Positions 7,813 through 16,327 of a stretch of 64,000 bases of DNA are shown in pieces. Position numbers and translations under genes: made by a program. The notes beneath the pieces were generated by a model. The model searched no databases, was not told the origin of the DNA, and saw only the letters and a program-made list of their open reading frames with translations. The first letter of the stretch is position 1, and each line of letters begins with the position of its first letter. This stretch comes from Pseudomonas sp. 14P_8.1_Bac3 (GTDB lineage: Bacteria; Pseudomonadota; Gammaproteobacteria; Pseudomonadales; Pseudomonadaceae): positions 62,001-126,000 of the forward strand of contig NZ_JANLOD010000066.1 of the NCBI RefSeq assembly GCF_025466085.1, written 5' to 3'.

Positions 7813-8646
7813 ATGCTCAGCAAAAAATACGCACTCACCCTTGCCGCTACCCTGTCGCTGTTGTTCGTCGGCGCCGCCAACGCCGGTGCCGTGCTGGACA
7901 AGATCCAGAGCAGCAAGACCTTGACCGTCGCCACGTCAGCGACCTGGCCACCCCAGGGCTTCATCAACGACAAGAATGAAATCGACGGCTTCGACATCGA
8001 CGTGTCGAAGGAAATCGCCAAGCGGCTCGGCGTCGAGGCCAAGTTCATCACGCCAGACTGGGACGTGATCACCGCCGGCAAGTGGAACGGCCGCTGGGAC
8101 GTGTCCGTGGGCTCGATGACCGCGACCAAGAGTCGCGCGCGGATCCTCGACTTCCCCGGGACTTATTACTACGTGCCGTACGTATTTGCGGTGCATGACA
8201 AATCCAAGATCACTGACCACAAGGCGCTGAATGGCAAGACTATCGGCGTCGAAGGCGGCACCACGTCCGAGGACTATTTCAGCCAGGCGCTGGCGATCGA
8301 GACCACGGACGTGCCGCCCGTGGTCTACGACGTGAAAACCGAAAAAATGAAAACCTACGCCGGCTCCGTCGGGCCGCTCGACGACCTGCGCCTGGGCGAC
8401 GGTGCACGGCTGGACGCGATCCTCACGCAACGCAGCACCCTGGATGCTGCGGTCAAAAAGGGCTATCCGCTGCGGGCCGTCGACAGCAACGTCGCGTTCT
8501 ACGAACCGCTGGCCGTCGCCACCGACAAGGGCGATCCAGAGTTGAAGGCCAAGCTGAGTGAAATCATCGGCGAGATGCACAAGGACGGCACGCTGACCAG
8601 GCTGTCGGACAAGTGGTACGGCGTCGATTACTCGACCATCAAATAA
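7813..8646 (+). CDS. Periplasmic amino acid-binding protein of the ABC importer
   Basis: A 277-aa bacterial solute-binding protein family 3 member. A Sec signal peptide spans about residues 1-24 (MLSKKYALTLAATLSLLFVG, then AANA). The mature part has the family segments GFDIDVSKEIAKRLG and GVEGGTTSE. It delivers the ligand to the adjacent permease/ATPase. The ATG at 7813 was chosen over a GTG 12 nt upstream because GGAGA precedes it and it begins the signal peptide exactly. Confidence 0.92.
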   Translation: MLSKKYALTLAATLSLLFVGAANAGAVLDKIQSSKTLTVATSATWPPQGFINDKNEIDGFDIDVSKEIAKRLGVEAKFITPDWDVITAGKWNGRWDVSVGSMTATKSRARILDFPGTYYYVPYVFAVHDKSKITDHKALNGKTIGVEGGTTSEDYFSQALAIETTDVPPVVYDVKTEKMKTYAGSVGPLDDLRLGDGARLDAILTQRSTLDAAVKKGYPLRAVDSNVAFYEPLAVATDKGDPELKAKLSEIIGEMHKDGTLTRLSDKWYGVDYSTIK

Positions 8647-8655
8647 CCACAGCCC

Positions 8656-8758
8656 CCTGTAGGAGCGAGTTCACTCGCGATGGACGTCAACGATAACGCG
8701 GGCAGTCTGAATGCACGCGGCGCCCTTTCGTTTTTCGCGAGCAAGCTCGCTCCTACAG
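8656..8758. repeat. REPIN
   Basis: Paired REP arms CCTGTAGGAGCGAG and CTCGCTCCTACAG enclose GTCAACGATAACGCG. It separates the binding-protein gene from the FAD oxidoreductase gene and may set their relative mRNA levels. Confidence 0.88.
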
Positions 8759-8795
8759 TTTTTGTGTACGGCGGCCATTTTCTCAAGGATTGACC

Positions 8796-10079
8796 ATGTC
8801 CTTCCCCACCACCTGGTATTCCCAAACCTCGCTGCCCCGCGCGGCCAGGCCCGAATTGAACGGCGATGAAAGCTGCGACGTGTGCATCATCGGTGCCGGC
8901 ATCGCCGGCCTCACCGCCGCGCTTGAACTGACCCGGCGCGGCAAGCGCGTGATCGTCCTCGAAGCCCATCAGGTGGCCTGGGGCGCGTCCGGTCGTAACG
9001 GCGGCGTGGTGTCGCCGGGCTGGGCCGGAGGGTCCGGCGCGATTCGCAAGAAACTCGGTCTGGAACAGGCCAAGGCACTGTTTCACATGTCGGTCGAAGG
9101 CGTGGAAATCGTCCGGCGTAACATCGCCGAACTGGCGCTGAACGGGTGTGCGCCGTCCGCCGGGACGATTCGCGTCAAGCGCTACGACGACGGCGCTGGC
9201 GTGAAAAACCACATCGAGACCATGCGCCGCGACTTCGGCTATGAACTCAATTTTCTCGACACCCCGCAGGTTCGCGAGCGGGCGCACACGCTGCGCTATT
9301 TCCAGGGTGTCGAAGACCCCAACGCCATGCACTTTCACCCACTCAATTATTGCCTGGGCCTGGCGCTTGCCATTGAGGCGGCGGGCGGCCGGATTTTCGA
9401 GCGATCAAAGATGCTCGCCTGGCAGCGCGAAGGTGCCGACAAAGTCGTCAGGACCGCTCACGGCAGCGTGCGCTGTCAGGACCTGGTGTTCTGTGCCGGC
9501 GGTTACGGGGGGCCGGAGCTGCAAAAACTCAGTCGCGCCTACTTGCCCATCGCCACCTATGTGGTGCTGACCGAACACCTGGGCGACTCGATCAACAGCA
9601 TCCTCGACTCCGGCGCCGCATTTTCCGACGACCGCCGCGCGTCGGACTATTACCGCATCGTCGAGGGCGACCGCTTGCTCTGGGGCGGACGCATCACCAC
9701 GCGCAACGAGCAAAACGAAAAAGCCCTGGCCGCCATGCTCAAGGCCGACATGGTGTCGGTCTATCCGCAACTGGCTCCGGTCAAGATCGAGCTGGCCTGG
9801 TCCGGGCTGATGGGCTACTCCACCAACAAAATGCCCAACCTCGGGCTGCTGGAACCGGGCGTTTGGGCCTGCACGTCGTTTGGCGGCCACGGGTTGAACA
9901 CAGGATCGATCGGCGGCCGGGTGATTGCCGAGGCGGTGTGCGGGGAGAGTGCGCGGTATCAGCTGTTCAAACCGTACCTGCTGGACTGGAACGGCGGGCC
10001 GTTCGGACGGATGGCGGCGAATGCGATCTATCAATCGTTGAAGGTGATGGACTTCGTTCAGGAACGCTTTCGCGGTTGA
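8796..10079 (+). CDS. FAD-dependent amine/amino acid oxidoreductase (DAO family, PuuB-like)
   Basis: A 427-aa flavoprotein of the D-amino acid oxidase family. The dinucleotide-binding motif is CIIGAGIAGLTAALEL near residue 27, with GASGRNGG after it and a C-terminal FGGHGLNTGS flavin contact. The closest kinds are gamma-glutamylputrescine and related amine oxidases. Oxidation would give an aldehyde or keto acid plus ammonia and peroxide. It is the last gene of the aminotransferase/importer locus. The ATG at 8796 follows AAGGA by 6 nt. The substrate is unknown. Confidence 0.88.
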   Translation: MSFPTTWYSQTSLPRAARPELNGDESCDVCIIGAGIAGLTAALELTRRGKRVIVLEAHQVAWGASGRNGGVVSPGWAGGSGAIRKKLGLEQAKALFHMSVEGVEIVRRNIAELALNGCAPSAGTIRVKRYDDGAGVKNHIETMRRDFGYELNFLDTPQVRERAHTLRYFQGVEDPNAMHFHPLNYCLGLALAIEAAGGRIFERSKMLAWQREGADKVVRTAHGSVRCQDLVFCAGGYGGPELQKLSRAYLPIATYVVLTEHLGDSINSILDSGAAFSDDRRASDYYRIVEGDRLLWGGRITTRNEQNEKALAAMLKADMVSVYPQLAPVKIELAWSGLMGYSTNKMPNLGLLEPGVWACTSFGGHGLNTGSIGGRVIAEAVCGESARYQLFKPYLLDWNGGPFGRMAANAIYQSLKVMDFVQERFRG

Positions 10080-10090
10080 TCAACGCCCGC

Positions 10091-10117
10091 CCTGTCGGAG
10101 CAAGCTCGCTCCTACAG
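10091..10117. repeat. Short solo REP hairpin
   Basis: CCTGTCGGAGCAAGCTCGCTCCTACAG-type palindrome (split here as a 12-bp stem with one mismatch). It sits just before the terminator shared by the two convergent genes. Confidence 0.7.
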
Positions 10118-10118
10118 A

Positions 10119-10145
10119 CAAAAAAAACCGGCCGAAGCCGGTTTT
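10119..10145 (-). terminator. Rho-independent terminator of trxB
   Basis: The stem AACCGGC/GCCGGTT (10126-10143) has a CGAA loop. On the minus strand it is followed by seven T residues. It lies between the convergent FAD oxidoreductase and trxB genes and can serve both. Confidence 0.85.
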
Positions 10146-10160
10146 ATCAGTTCAACGCGA

Positions 10161-11123
10161 TCAGAACTTGACGTTCTGCAGGTCGTCCAGATAACGCTCG
10201 GCATCCAGCGCCGCCATGCAACCAGCACCGGCCGAGGTGATCGCCTGGCGGTACACGTGGTCAGCCACGTCGCCGGCAGCGAAGATACCTTCGAGGTTGG
10301 TCGCGGTCGCATTGCCTTCACGGCCGCCCTGCACCACCAGGTAGCCGTCTTTCAACGTCAACTGACCTTCGAACAGCGAGGTGTTCGGGGTGTGGCCAAT
10401 GGCGATGAACACGCCGTCGACTTTCAGCTCGTCGAAGCTGCCGTCGTTGTTTTTCAGGCGGGCACCGGTCACGCCCATGTTGTCGCCCAGGACTTCGTCC
10501 AGGGTCGAGTTCAGCTTCAGGATGATCTTGCCTTCGGCGACGCGGGCATTGAGCTTGTCGATCAGGATCTTCTCGGCGCGGAACGTTTCGCGACGGTGGA
10601 TCAGGGTCACGGTGCTGGCGATGTTGGCCAGGTACAGCGCTTCTTCCACCGCGGTGTTACCGCCACCGACCACCGCCACTGGCTTGTTGCGGTAGAAGAA
10701 ACCGTCGCAGGTCGCGCAGGCCGACACGCCTTTGCCCATGAACGCTTCTTCCGACGGCAGGCCGAGGTAACGGGCGCTGGCACCGGTGGCGATGATCAGC
10801 GCATCGCAGGTGTACGTCGCGCTGTCGCCGGTCAGGGTGTAAGGCTTGGCCGCGAAGTCCACGGCATTGATGTGATCGAAAACGATCTCGGTTTCAAAGC
10901 GCTCGGCGTGCTCTTTCATGCGTTCCATCAGCGCCGGGCCGGTCAGGCCGTGGACGTCGCCTGGCCAGTTGTCGACTTCGGTAGTGGTGGTCAGTTGACC
11001 GCCGGCCTGCATGCCGGTGATCAGCAGTGGCTTGAGGTTGGCACGGGCGGCATACACCGCGGCGCTGTAACCGGCAGGGCCGGAACCGAGAATAATCACT
11101 CGCGAATGACGGACTTCAGACAT
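10161..11123 (-). CDS. trxB: Thioredoxin reductase
   Basis: A 320-aa NADPH-thioredoxin reductase of normal length. FAD binding is by GSGPAG (13-18), and the redox disulfide is C136-A-T-C139 (SACATCDGFFY). The NADPH motif GGGNTAVEEALYLA follows. It keeps cytoplasmic thioredoxin reduced. It is divergent from cysZ across about 300 bp, an arrangement also known in other pseudomonads. Reduced thioredoxin feeds sulfate reduction, which fits the sulfate permease next door. Confidence 0.97.
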   Translation of the reverse strand: MSEVRHSRVIILGSGPAGYSAAVYAARANLKPLLITGMQAGGQLTTTTEVDNWPGDVHGLTGPALMERMKEHAERFETEIVFDHINAVDFAAKPYTLTGDSATYTCDALIIATGASARYLGLPSEEAFMGKGVSACATCDGFFYRNKPVAVVGGGNTAVEEALYLANIASTVTLIHRRETFRAEKILIDKLNARVAEGKIILKLNSTLDEVLGDNMGVTGARLKNNDGSFDELKVDGVFIAIGHTPNTSLFEGQLTLKDGYLVVQGGREGNATATNLEGIFAAGDVADHVYRQAITSAGAGCMAALDAERYLDDLQNVKF

Positions 11124-11431
11124 GACCTGCTCCTATTGACCGGCCCGAAACACCTGGCGCGGAACGCCGGTTTGCCGGCGGGAATAAAAAAGGACCGTTG
11201 AATACAGCTTGGGGAAGCTCGACAGTCCTGTAAAAGAATGGGTGCAGCGTATCGAGGGGGCGAAGATTAAGGAAATACGGTTTAACAATCCAGCTCATAG
11301 GTGGTCTCTATCCCGTAGCCGCCTATATATAGACGCCTTTGTTACAGTTGATGTCGATGCCACGACCGGGCTTTCGTCCATTTGGCAAAGCCGGTAAGGT
11401 CGGCGCGTTTCCCCTCTGCTCGGAGCACGAT
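11124..11431. promoter_or_regulatory. Divergent trxB/cysZ intergenic region
   Basis: No convincing gene is present in these 308 bp. It holds a small hairpin GCCGG-TTTG-CCGGC near 11167-11180 followed by an A-rich stretch. Near 11319-11336 there is an AT-rich near-palindrome, GCCTATATATAGACGCC, which could be the cysZ promoter element. Assignments are tentative. Confidence 0.4.
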
Positions 11432-12184
11432 ATGCCCGCCCCCGTTCTGTCCGGCCCGCAATACCTGCGCGAAGGCCTGAAACTGGTTCTCAGCCCCAGC
11501 CTGCGCCTTTTTGTATTGCTCCCACTGGTGATCAACCTGGTGCTGTTCGTCGGATTGATCTATCTGGCGGGCCATCAATTCAGCCTGTGGGTCGATACGC
11601 TGATGCCGTCCCTGCCCGACTGGCTGAGTTTTCTCAGTTATATCCTCTGGCCAATCTTCGTGGTGCTGGTGGTGCTGATGGTGTTCTTCACCTTCACCAT
11701 GCTCGCCAACGTCATTGCCGCGCCGTTCAACGGCTTTCTCGCGGAAAAAGTCGAAGTCGTGGTGCGTGGTACCGACGATTTTCCGGCCTTCAGCTGGGGC
11801 GAACTGATCGCCATGATCCCGCGCACCCTCGCCCGGGAAATGCGCAAGCTTGGCTACTTCCTGCCCCGCGCCATCGGCCTGTTCATCCTCTCGTTCATTC
11901 CTGTGGTGAACATCATCGCCGCGCCGCTGTGGCTGCTGTTCGGCGTGTGGATGATGGCGATCCAATACATCGACTACCCGGCGGACAACCACAAACTCGG
12001 CTGGAACGAAATGCTCGCCTGGCTGCGGCAGAAGCGCTGGCAGAGCATGAGTTTCGGCGGCATCGTTTACCTGGCGCTGCTGATTCCGGTGGTCAACATC
12101 CTGATGATGCCGGCGGCTGTGGCCGGGGCGACCTTGTTCTGGGTGCGCGAGCGTGGTGCGGAGAACCTGGTGACGCAACGCTGA
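11432..12184 (+). CDS. cysZ: Sulfate transporter CysZ
   Basis: A 250-aa inner-membrane protein of the CysZ/EI24 family. It has about four to six hydrophobic segments (LRLFVLLPLVINLVLFVGLI, then IFVVLVVLMVFFTFTMLANV) and the conserved AAPFNGFLAEKVE. CysZ takes up sulfate for cysteine synthesis. The ATG at 11432 is preceded by CGGAGC; the frame is open for 31 codons upstream, but these look non-coding. It fits with trxB (divergent) and with the sulfate-activating cysNC/cysD genes further along the window. Confidence 0.92.
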   Translation: MPAPVLSGPQYLREGLKLVLSPSLRLFVLLPLVINLVLFVGLIYLAGHQFSLWVDTLMPSLPDWLSFLSYILWPIFVVLVVLMVFFTFTMLANVIAAPFNGFLAEKVEVVVRGTDDFPAFSWGELIAMIPRTLAREMRKLGYFLPRAIGLFILSFIPVVNIIAAPLWLLFGVWMMAIQYIDYPADNHKLGWNEMLAWLRQKRWQSMSFGGIVYLALLIPVVNILMMPAAVAGATLFWVRERGAENLVTQR

Positions 12185-12186
12185 TC

Positions 12187-12204
12187 CGGTCACAAATCCA
12201 TCAT
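12187..12204 (+). promoter_or_regulatory. Possible Pho box before the glycosyltransferase gene
   Basis: CGGTCAC-AAAT-CCATCAT resembles the PhoB site CTGTCAT-N4-CTGTCAT: each half matches 5 of 7 positions, and the 4-nt spacer is AT-rich. It lies 45 nt before the start chosen for the glycosyltransferase. PhoB control is inference. Confidence 0.35.
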
Positions 12205-12248
12205 CAAAACGCCACAACGGCGACATGGCCTCAGTCGACACTGAGGTC

Positions 12249-13424
12249 ATGACAACAGCTCTGCATATCACCCTGATCACCGAAACCTTCCCTCCCGAAA
12301 TCAACGGCGTGGCCAACACCCTTGGCCGATTGTGCGACGGTTTGCGCGCGCGCGGGCACCAGGTGGAACTGGTGCGGCCACGGCAGGGTTGTGATCAGCA
12401 GCTGGGCAGCAACGATGAATTGTTGCTGTGCCGGGGCTGGCCGCTGCCGGGGTATCCGGGGTTGCAATGGGGCCAGTCGTCGATGCACAAACTGTTGCGC
12501 CGCTGGACTCGCCAGCGCCCTGACGTGCTGTACATCGCCACGGAAGGACCGCTGGGCCTGTCCGCGCTGCGTGCAGCACGACGCCTGGGAATTTCGGTGG
12601 TCAGCGGCTTTCACACCAACTTCCAGCAGTATTCCAACCAGTACGGGCTCGGGTTGCTGTCGCGTCTGCTGACCCACTATCTGCGTTGGTTCCACAATCG
12701 CTCGAACCTGACCCTGGTGCCGAGCGTCAGCCAGCGCATGGAGCTGGAGCGCCGACATTTCGAGCGGCTGGCGTTGCTGTCGCGAGGGGTCGACAGTCAG
12801 TTGTTTCATCCGATCAAACGCTTGCCGTCGCTGCGTGAGCAATGGGGCCTGGGCGAGAAGGATATTGCCGTCATTCATGTGGGACGCCTGGCACCGGAGA
12901 AAAACCTCGGCTTACTCAAACGCTGCTATGAGACGCTGGCCACGAGTTATCCACAACGAAAAACCAGACTGATCATCATCGGCGACGGCCCGCAACGGGC
13001 GGCCCTGGAGCAGGAACTGCCCGAGGCGATTTTCTGCGGCTCGCAACGGGGTGAAGCCCTGGCCAGTCACTATGCGTCGGGGGATGTGTTTCTGTTCCCC
13101 AGCCTGACCGAAACCTTCGGCAACGTGGTGCTCGAGGCGCTTGCCTCCGGGTTGGGTGTGGTGGCTTACGACCAGGCTGCGGCGGCGCAGCATATTCGCC
13201 ATGGCTACAACGGCGTGTTGGCGATGCCGGGGGATGAAGAAGCGTTCTGCGATGCAGCGGTGTGGATGCTGGAGGAGCGGGAGACGTTGCGGTGTATGCG
13301 GCTTAATGCACGGCAGCATGCGAGTCGCCAGGGCTGGGCGGCGATTATCGAGCAGTTCGAGGGGCAGTTGCGGGGGGCTTGTGAGGGGGAAGCAGTGGTG
13401 CCCAATGCACCGACCTTGCGCTGA
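12249..13424 (+). CDS. GT4-family glycosyltransferase
   Basis: A 391-aa retaining glycosyltransferase of the GT-B fold. The N-terminal half opens with TLITETFPPEINGVANTLGR-like sequence; the C-terminal half has VIHVGRLAPEKN and the E-x7-E motif ETFGNVVLEALASG that binds the nucleotide sugar. Similar enzymes glycosylate diacylglycerol or other lipids, and the P. aeruginosa counterpart lies beside phosphate-starvation lipase genes. A possible Pho box upstream supports a lipid-remodelling role; this is inference. Two in-frame ATGs compete, 12225 and 12249. The second was chosen because a GAGG is nearby and the Pho box would leave room for a leader. Confidence 0.85.
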   Translation: MTTALHITLITETFPPEINGVANTLGRLCDGLRARGHQVELVRPRQGCDQQLGSNDELLLCRGWPLPGYPGLQWGQSSMHKLLRRWTRQRPDVLYIATEGPLGLSALRAARRLGISVVSGFHTNFQQYSNQYGLGLLSRLLTHYLRWFHNRSNLTLVPSVSQRMELERRHFERLALLSRGVDSQLFHPIKRLPSLREQWGLGEKDIAVIHVGRLAPEKNLGLLKRCYETLATSYPQRKTRLIIIGDGPQRAALEQELPEAIFCGSQRGEALASHYASGDVFLFPSLTETFGNVVLEALASGLGVVAYDQAAAAQHIRHGYNGVLAMPGDEEAFCDAAVWMLEERETLRCMRLNARQHASRQGWAAIIEQFEGQLRGACEGEAVVPNAPTLR

Positions 13425-13447
13425 GCCAAGGGTGACATTGGGTAAGT

Positions 13448-13522
13448 CATCGCCAGCAGGCTGGCTTCCACATGGGTGCTGCGGTGTACACAGAACCTGT
13501 GGGAGCCAGCCTGCTGGCGATG
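13448..13522. repeat. REPIN of the GGAGCCAGC subtype
   Basis: The arms CATCGCCAGCAGGCTGGCTT and AGCCAGCCTGCTGGCGATG are inverted around about 35 nt. It lies between two convergent genes (glycosyltransferase and old yellow enzyme). Confidence 0.88.
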
Positions 13523-13541
13523 GGGCCATGCCGATCGCTGT

Positions 13542-14645
13542 TTAAACCAGCGTCATCAACGCCTCACGGCTGAACGGCAGGATGTCTTCCTCACGCCCGT
13601 CACGTACTTTCTGCGCCCAATCCGGATCCACCAGCAGCGCACGCCCTACCGCCACCAGGTCGAACTCATCGTTGTTCAACCGCTCCAGCAATTTTTCCAG
13701 GCTGGCCGGCTGGGCGATCTTGTCGGTGTTGACCATGAACTGCAGGAACTCGCCGTCCAGGCCAACGCTGCCCACGGTGATGGTCGGCTTGCCAGTCAGT
13801 TTGCGGGTCCAGCCGGCGAGGTTCAGCTCGGATCCGTCGAACTCCGGCTCCCAGAAACGCCGCGTCGAGCAGTGGAAAATGTCCACGCCGGCATCGGACA
13901 ACGGCTTGAGGAATTCACCCAGCGCTTCCGGGGTTTGCACCAGGCGCGCGGTGTAATCCTGCTGTTTCCACTGGGAGAAGCGGAAGATGATCGGGAAGCC
14001 CTCGCCCACCGCCGCACGCACGGCCTGAATCAGCTCGATGGCGAAACGCGAACGGTTGGCCAGGCTGCCCCCGTATTCGTCGGTACGCTGGTTGGAGCCT
14101 TCCCAGAAGAACTGGTCCACGAGGTAGCCGTGCGCGCCGTGGATTTCCACGCCGTCCATGCCGATGCTCTGGGCGTCCTTGGCCGCCTGGGCGAACGCGG
14201 CGATCACGTCCTTAATATCCTGCTGGGTCATGCCGTGAACCACGACCTGACCTTCCTTCAATTTTTCCGACGGACCGTAGCCCGGAACGCTGGCATCCGG
14301 CTCGGTGCCGATGCGACGCACGCTGCCGACATGCCACAACTGCGGAACGATCTTGCCGCCTTCGGCGTGCACGGCATCGACGACTTTTTTCCAGCCGGCC
14401 AACGCCGCTTCACCGTAAAAATTCGGCACGTTCGGGTAGCCATTGGAGGCCTTGTGGCCGACGGTGGTGCCTTCGGTAATGATCAGCCCCACGCCAGCCG
14501 CGGCGCGACGACGATAGTATTCGATCACTTTGGAATTGGGCACGCCGCCCGGCGAGAACGAACGGGTCATCGGCGCCATGACGACGCGGGTCGGCAGTTC
14601 GAGGGTGCCGAGGTGGAACGGTTTGAACAAGGCTTGAACGGGCAT
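13542..14645 (-). CDS. Old yellow enzyme family NADH:flavin oxidoreductase
   Basis: A 367-aa FMN-containing ene-reductase with the TIM-barrel motifs of the family: TRVVMAPMTRSF near the start, the substrate-binding HGAHGYLVDQF, and FDLVAVGRALLVDPDW for phosphate binding. Such enzymes reduce alpha,beta-unsaturated carbonyls and nitro compounds using NAD(P)H. XenB/NemA-type names are possible, but the exact member cannot be fixed by eye. It is transcribed alone and is convergent with the glycosyltransferase gene. Confidence 0.9.
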   Translation of the reverse strand: MPVQALFKPFHLGTLELPTRVVMAPMTRSFSPGGVPNSKVIEYYRRRAAAGVGLIITEGTTVGHKASNGYPNVPNFYGEAALAGWKKVVDAVHAEGGKIVPQLWHVGSVRRIGTEPDASVPGYGPSEKLKEGQVVVHGMTQQDIKDVIAAFAQAAKDAQSIGMDGVEIHGAHGYLVDQFFWEGSNQRTDEYGGSLANRSRFAIELIQAVRAAVGEGFPIIFRFSQWKQQDYTARLVQTPEALGEFLKPLSDAGVDIFHCSTRRFWEPEFDGSELNLAGWTRKLTGKPTITVGSVGLDGEFLQFMVNTDKIAQPASLEKLLERLNNDEFDLVAVGRALLVDPDWAQKVRDGREEDILPFSREALMTLV

Positions 14646-14758
14646 GGGTGCGCTCCACGGGGATAGACTTTATGACGGCGATAATATTGAGCCGACGCAC
14701 GAATGAACAGCACTATTGATTTGGGTGATTAAGGATCAGAAGAGGGAAACGGGGACTT

Positions 14759-14860
14759 TTGTAGGAGCGAGCTTGCTCGCGATGGTCGCTAACGATGACG
14801 CTGAATGTCTGACACTCCGCGGCGTTCTTGTGTCCATCGCGAGCAAGCTCGCTCCTACAA
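14759..14860. repeat. REPIN
   Basis: The arms TTGTAGGAGCGAGCTTGCTCG and CGAGCAAGCTCGCTCCTACAA enclose GCTAACGATGACGCT. It lies in the gap of about 225 bp between the old yellow enzyme gene start and the glutathione peroxidase gene stop. No other gene is seen there. Confidence 0.9.
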
Positions 14861-14869
14861 GGGGGGAAC

Positions 14870-15352
14870 TCAGGCCAGGGCTTTTTCGATGGCATGGATG
14901 ACCGAGGGATCATCCGGTGCCGTGCGCGGCGAGAAGCGCGCGAGCACACGACCATCCTTGCCCAGCAGGAATTTTTCAAAATTCCAGGTGATATCGCCCG
15001 GAAATTCAGCGCCCTCGCCGGCCAGCAGGCGATACAACTGATGACGATCATGGCCGTTGACTTCCAGCTTGCTGGACAACGGAAAGGTCACGCCATAGTT
15101 GAGGCTGCAGAACTCCTGGATCTCTTGCTCGGTGCCCGGTTCCTGGCCGGCAAACTGATTGCACGGCAGGCCCAGCACGCTGAAACCTTTGCTTTTGTAT
15201 TGCTGGTAGAGGTTTTCCAGCGCCGCGTACTGCGGGGTCAAGCCACATTTGGAGGCAACGTTGACCACCAGCACGACGTTCCCCTTGAAGGGCGCCAGCG
15301 GAAGCTCGTGACCATCCAGGGCTGTCAATTTAAGGTCGTGAAAAGCACTCAT
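14870..15352 (-). CDS. Glutathione peroxidase family protein
   Basis: A 160-aa thiol peroxidase of the GPx fold. The peroxidatic cysteine is in VASKCGLTPQY (C36, replacing selenocysteine), the second family block is LGLPCNQFAGQEPG, and the third is WNFEKFLLGKDG. It reduces hydroperoxides, probably with thioredoxin or glutathione. The ATG at 15352 was chosen because GGAG lies 7 nt upstream; a TTG four codons earlier has no such support. It is adjacent to slyD on the same strand. Confidence 0.93.
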   Translation of the reverse strand: MSAFHDLKLTALDGHELPLAPFKGNVVLVVNVASKCGLTPQYAALENLYQQYKSKGFSVLGLPCNQFAGQEPGTEQEIQEFCSLNYGVTFPLSSKLEVNGHDRHQLYRLLAGEGAEFPGDITWNFEKFLLGKDGRVLARFSPRTAPDDPSVIHAIEKALA

Positions 15353-15423
15353 GACGTACTCCAAATTCCCGTGTTCTTCTCGAAACAGCCTCTTGGCGAT
15401 GCCACCAAGGACAGCCGCGGACT

Positions 15424-15447
15424 AAAAAGGCGCCCTCGGGCGCCTCT
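15424..15447 (-). terminator. Rho-independent terminator of slyD
   Basis: The stem GGCGCC-CTCG-GGCGCC is followed on the minus strand by five T residues. It lies between the slyD stop and the glutathione peroxidase start. Confidence 0.85.
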
Positions 15448-15474
15448 CCAGTTCTCTGAGCTTAGCGCAGAAAA

Positions 15475-15960
15475 TCAGTGGTGATGGCCACCTTCGCCAT
15501 GGACGTGACCATGAGCGATTTCTTCCTGGCTGGCGTCACGGATGTCGATGATCTTGACCTGGAAATTCAGGCGCTGACCGGCCAACGGGTGGTTGCCGTC
15601 GACGGTGACGTCGTCGCCGTCCAGGTCACGAATGGTCACGATTTGCATCTGGCCGTCCGGCGCGGAAGCGTGGAACTGCATGCCCACTTCCAGTTCGTCG
15701 ACGCCTTCGAACATGCTGCGGCTCAAGGTGCTGACCAGCTCGGCAGCGTATTCGCCGTACGCATCTTCAGGTTCTACGGCTACGGTCAGCTCGTCGCCGA
15801 CTGCTTTGCCTTCCAGCGCCTTTTCCAGGCCCGGGATGATGTTACCTGCGCCTTGCAGGTAAACCAGCGGCGCGCCGCCGGCGGAGCTGTCGATGACCTC
15901 ACCAGCGTCGTTGGTCAGGGTATAGTCGATGGAGACAGCCTTATTGGCGGCGATCAGCAT
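15475..15960 (-). CDS. slyD: FKBP-type peptidyl-prolyl isomerase SlyD
   Basis: A 161-aa isomerase and chaperone with an insert-in-flap domain. FKBP segments are visible (VSIDYTLTNDAGEVIDSS, GAGNIIPGLEKALEGKAVGD). The C-terminus is a histidine-rich metal-binding tail (HGHVHGEGGHHH), shorter than in E. coli. The ATG at 15960 gives the usual N-terminus; the upstream frame extension covers a promoter-like gap. It follows a conserved Pseudomonas order pta, slyD, glutathione peroxidase. Confidence 0.94.
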   Translation of the reverse strand: MLIAANKAVSIDYTLTNDAGEVIDSSAGGAPLVYLQGAGNIIPGLEKALEGKAVGDELTVAVEPEDAYGEYAAELVSTLSRSMFEGVDELEVGMQFHASAPDGQMQIVTIRDLDGDDVTVDGNHPLAGQRLNFQVKIIDIRDASQEEIAHGHVHGEGGHHH

Positions 15961-16051
15961 GGGGCGAGACCTTTTGCATAAGAATTTAGAAAGACCAAGT
16001 TTAGCGAAGCAATCGCCCGAAAGCGAACACAACCCGGACAGACGGAACGCG

Positions 16052-16267
16052 GTGGAAAACTCGACGGTCACAGGTTTTCATCAGGACGAGGACGGGCATT
16101 GGGTCGCCGAGCTGTGCTGCGGCCACACGCAGCACCTGCGTCACCAGCCGCCCTGGCAATCCCGGGCCTGGGTCCTCGACCCTGCGCAACGTGTTGAAAA
16201 AATAGGCCAGCCCTTCGCATGCGGTTGGTGCGCACAAGGCTTGGTTAGCGATAACCTTGGCGACTGA
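16052..16267 (+). CDS. DUF3565 family small protein
   Basis: A 71-aa protein. It contains the family features GFHQDEDGHWVAELCCGHTQH and FACGWC, with several Cys/His residues that look like a metal site. The GTG at 16052 preceded by GGAA is the likely start; the frame extends upstream but overlaps the slyD promoter region. The function is unknown. It is transcribed toward pta, which begins 60 nt after it. Confidence 0.75.
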   Translation: MENSTVTGFHQDEDGHWVAELCCGHTQHLRHQPPWQSRAWVLDPAQRVEKIGQPFACGWCAQGLVSDNLGD

Positions 16268-16327
16268 ATTGCGGTAGATCGTCAGTCATAGATGATCACC
16301 TTTGCCTGCACCCTTTAGAGAATTCGC

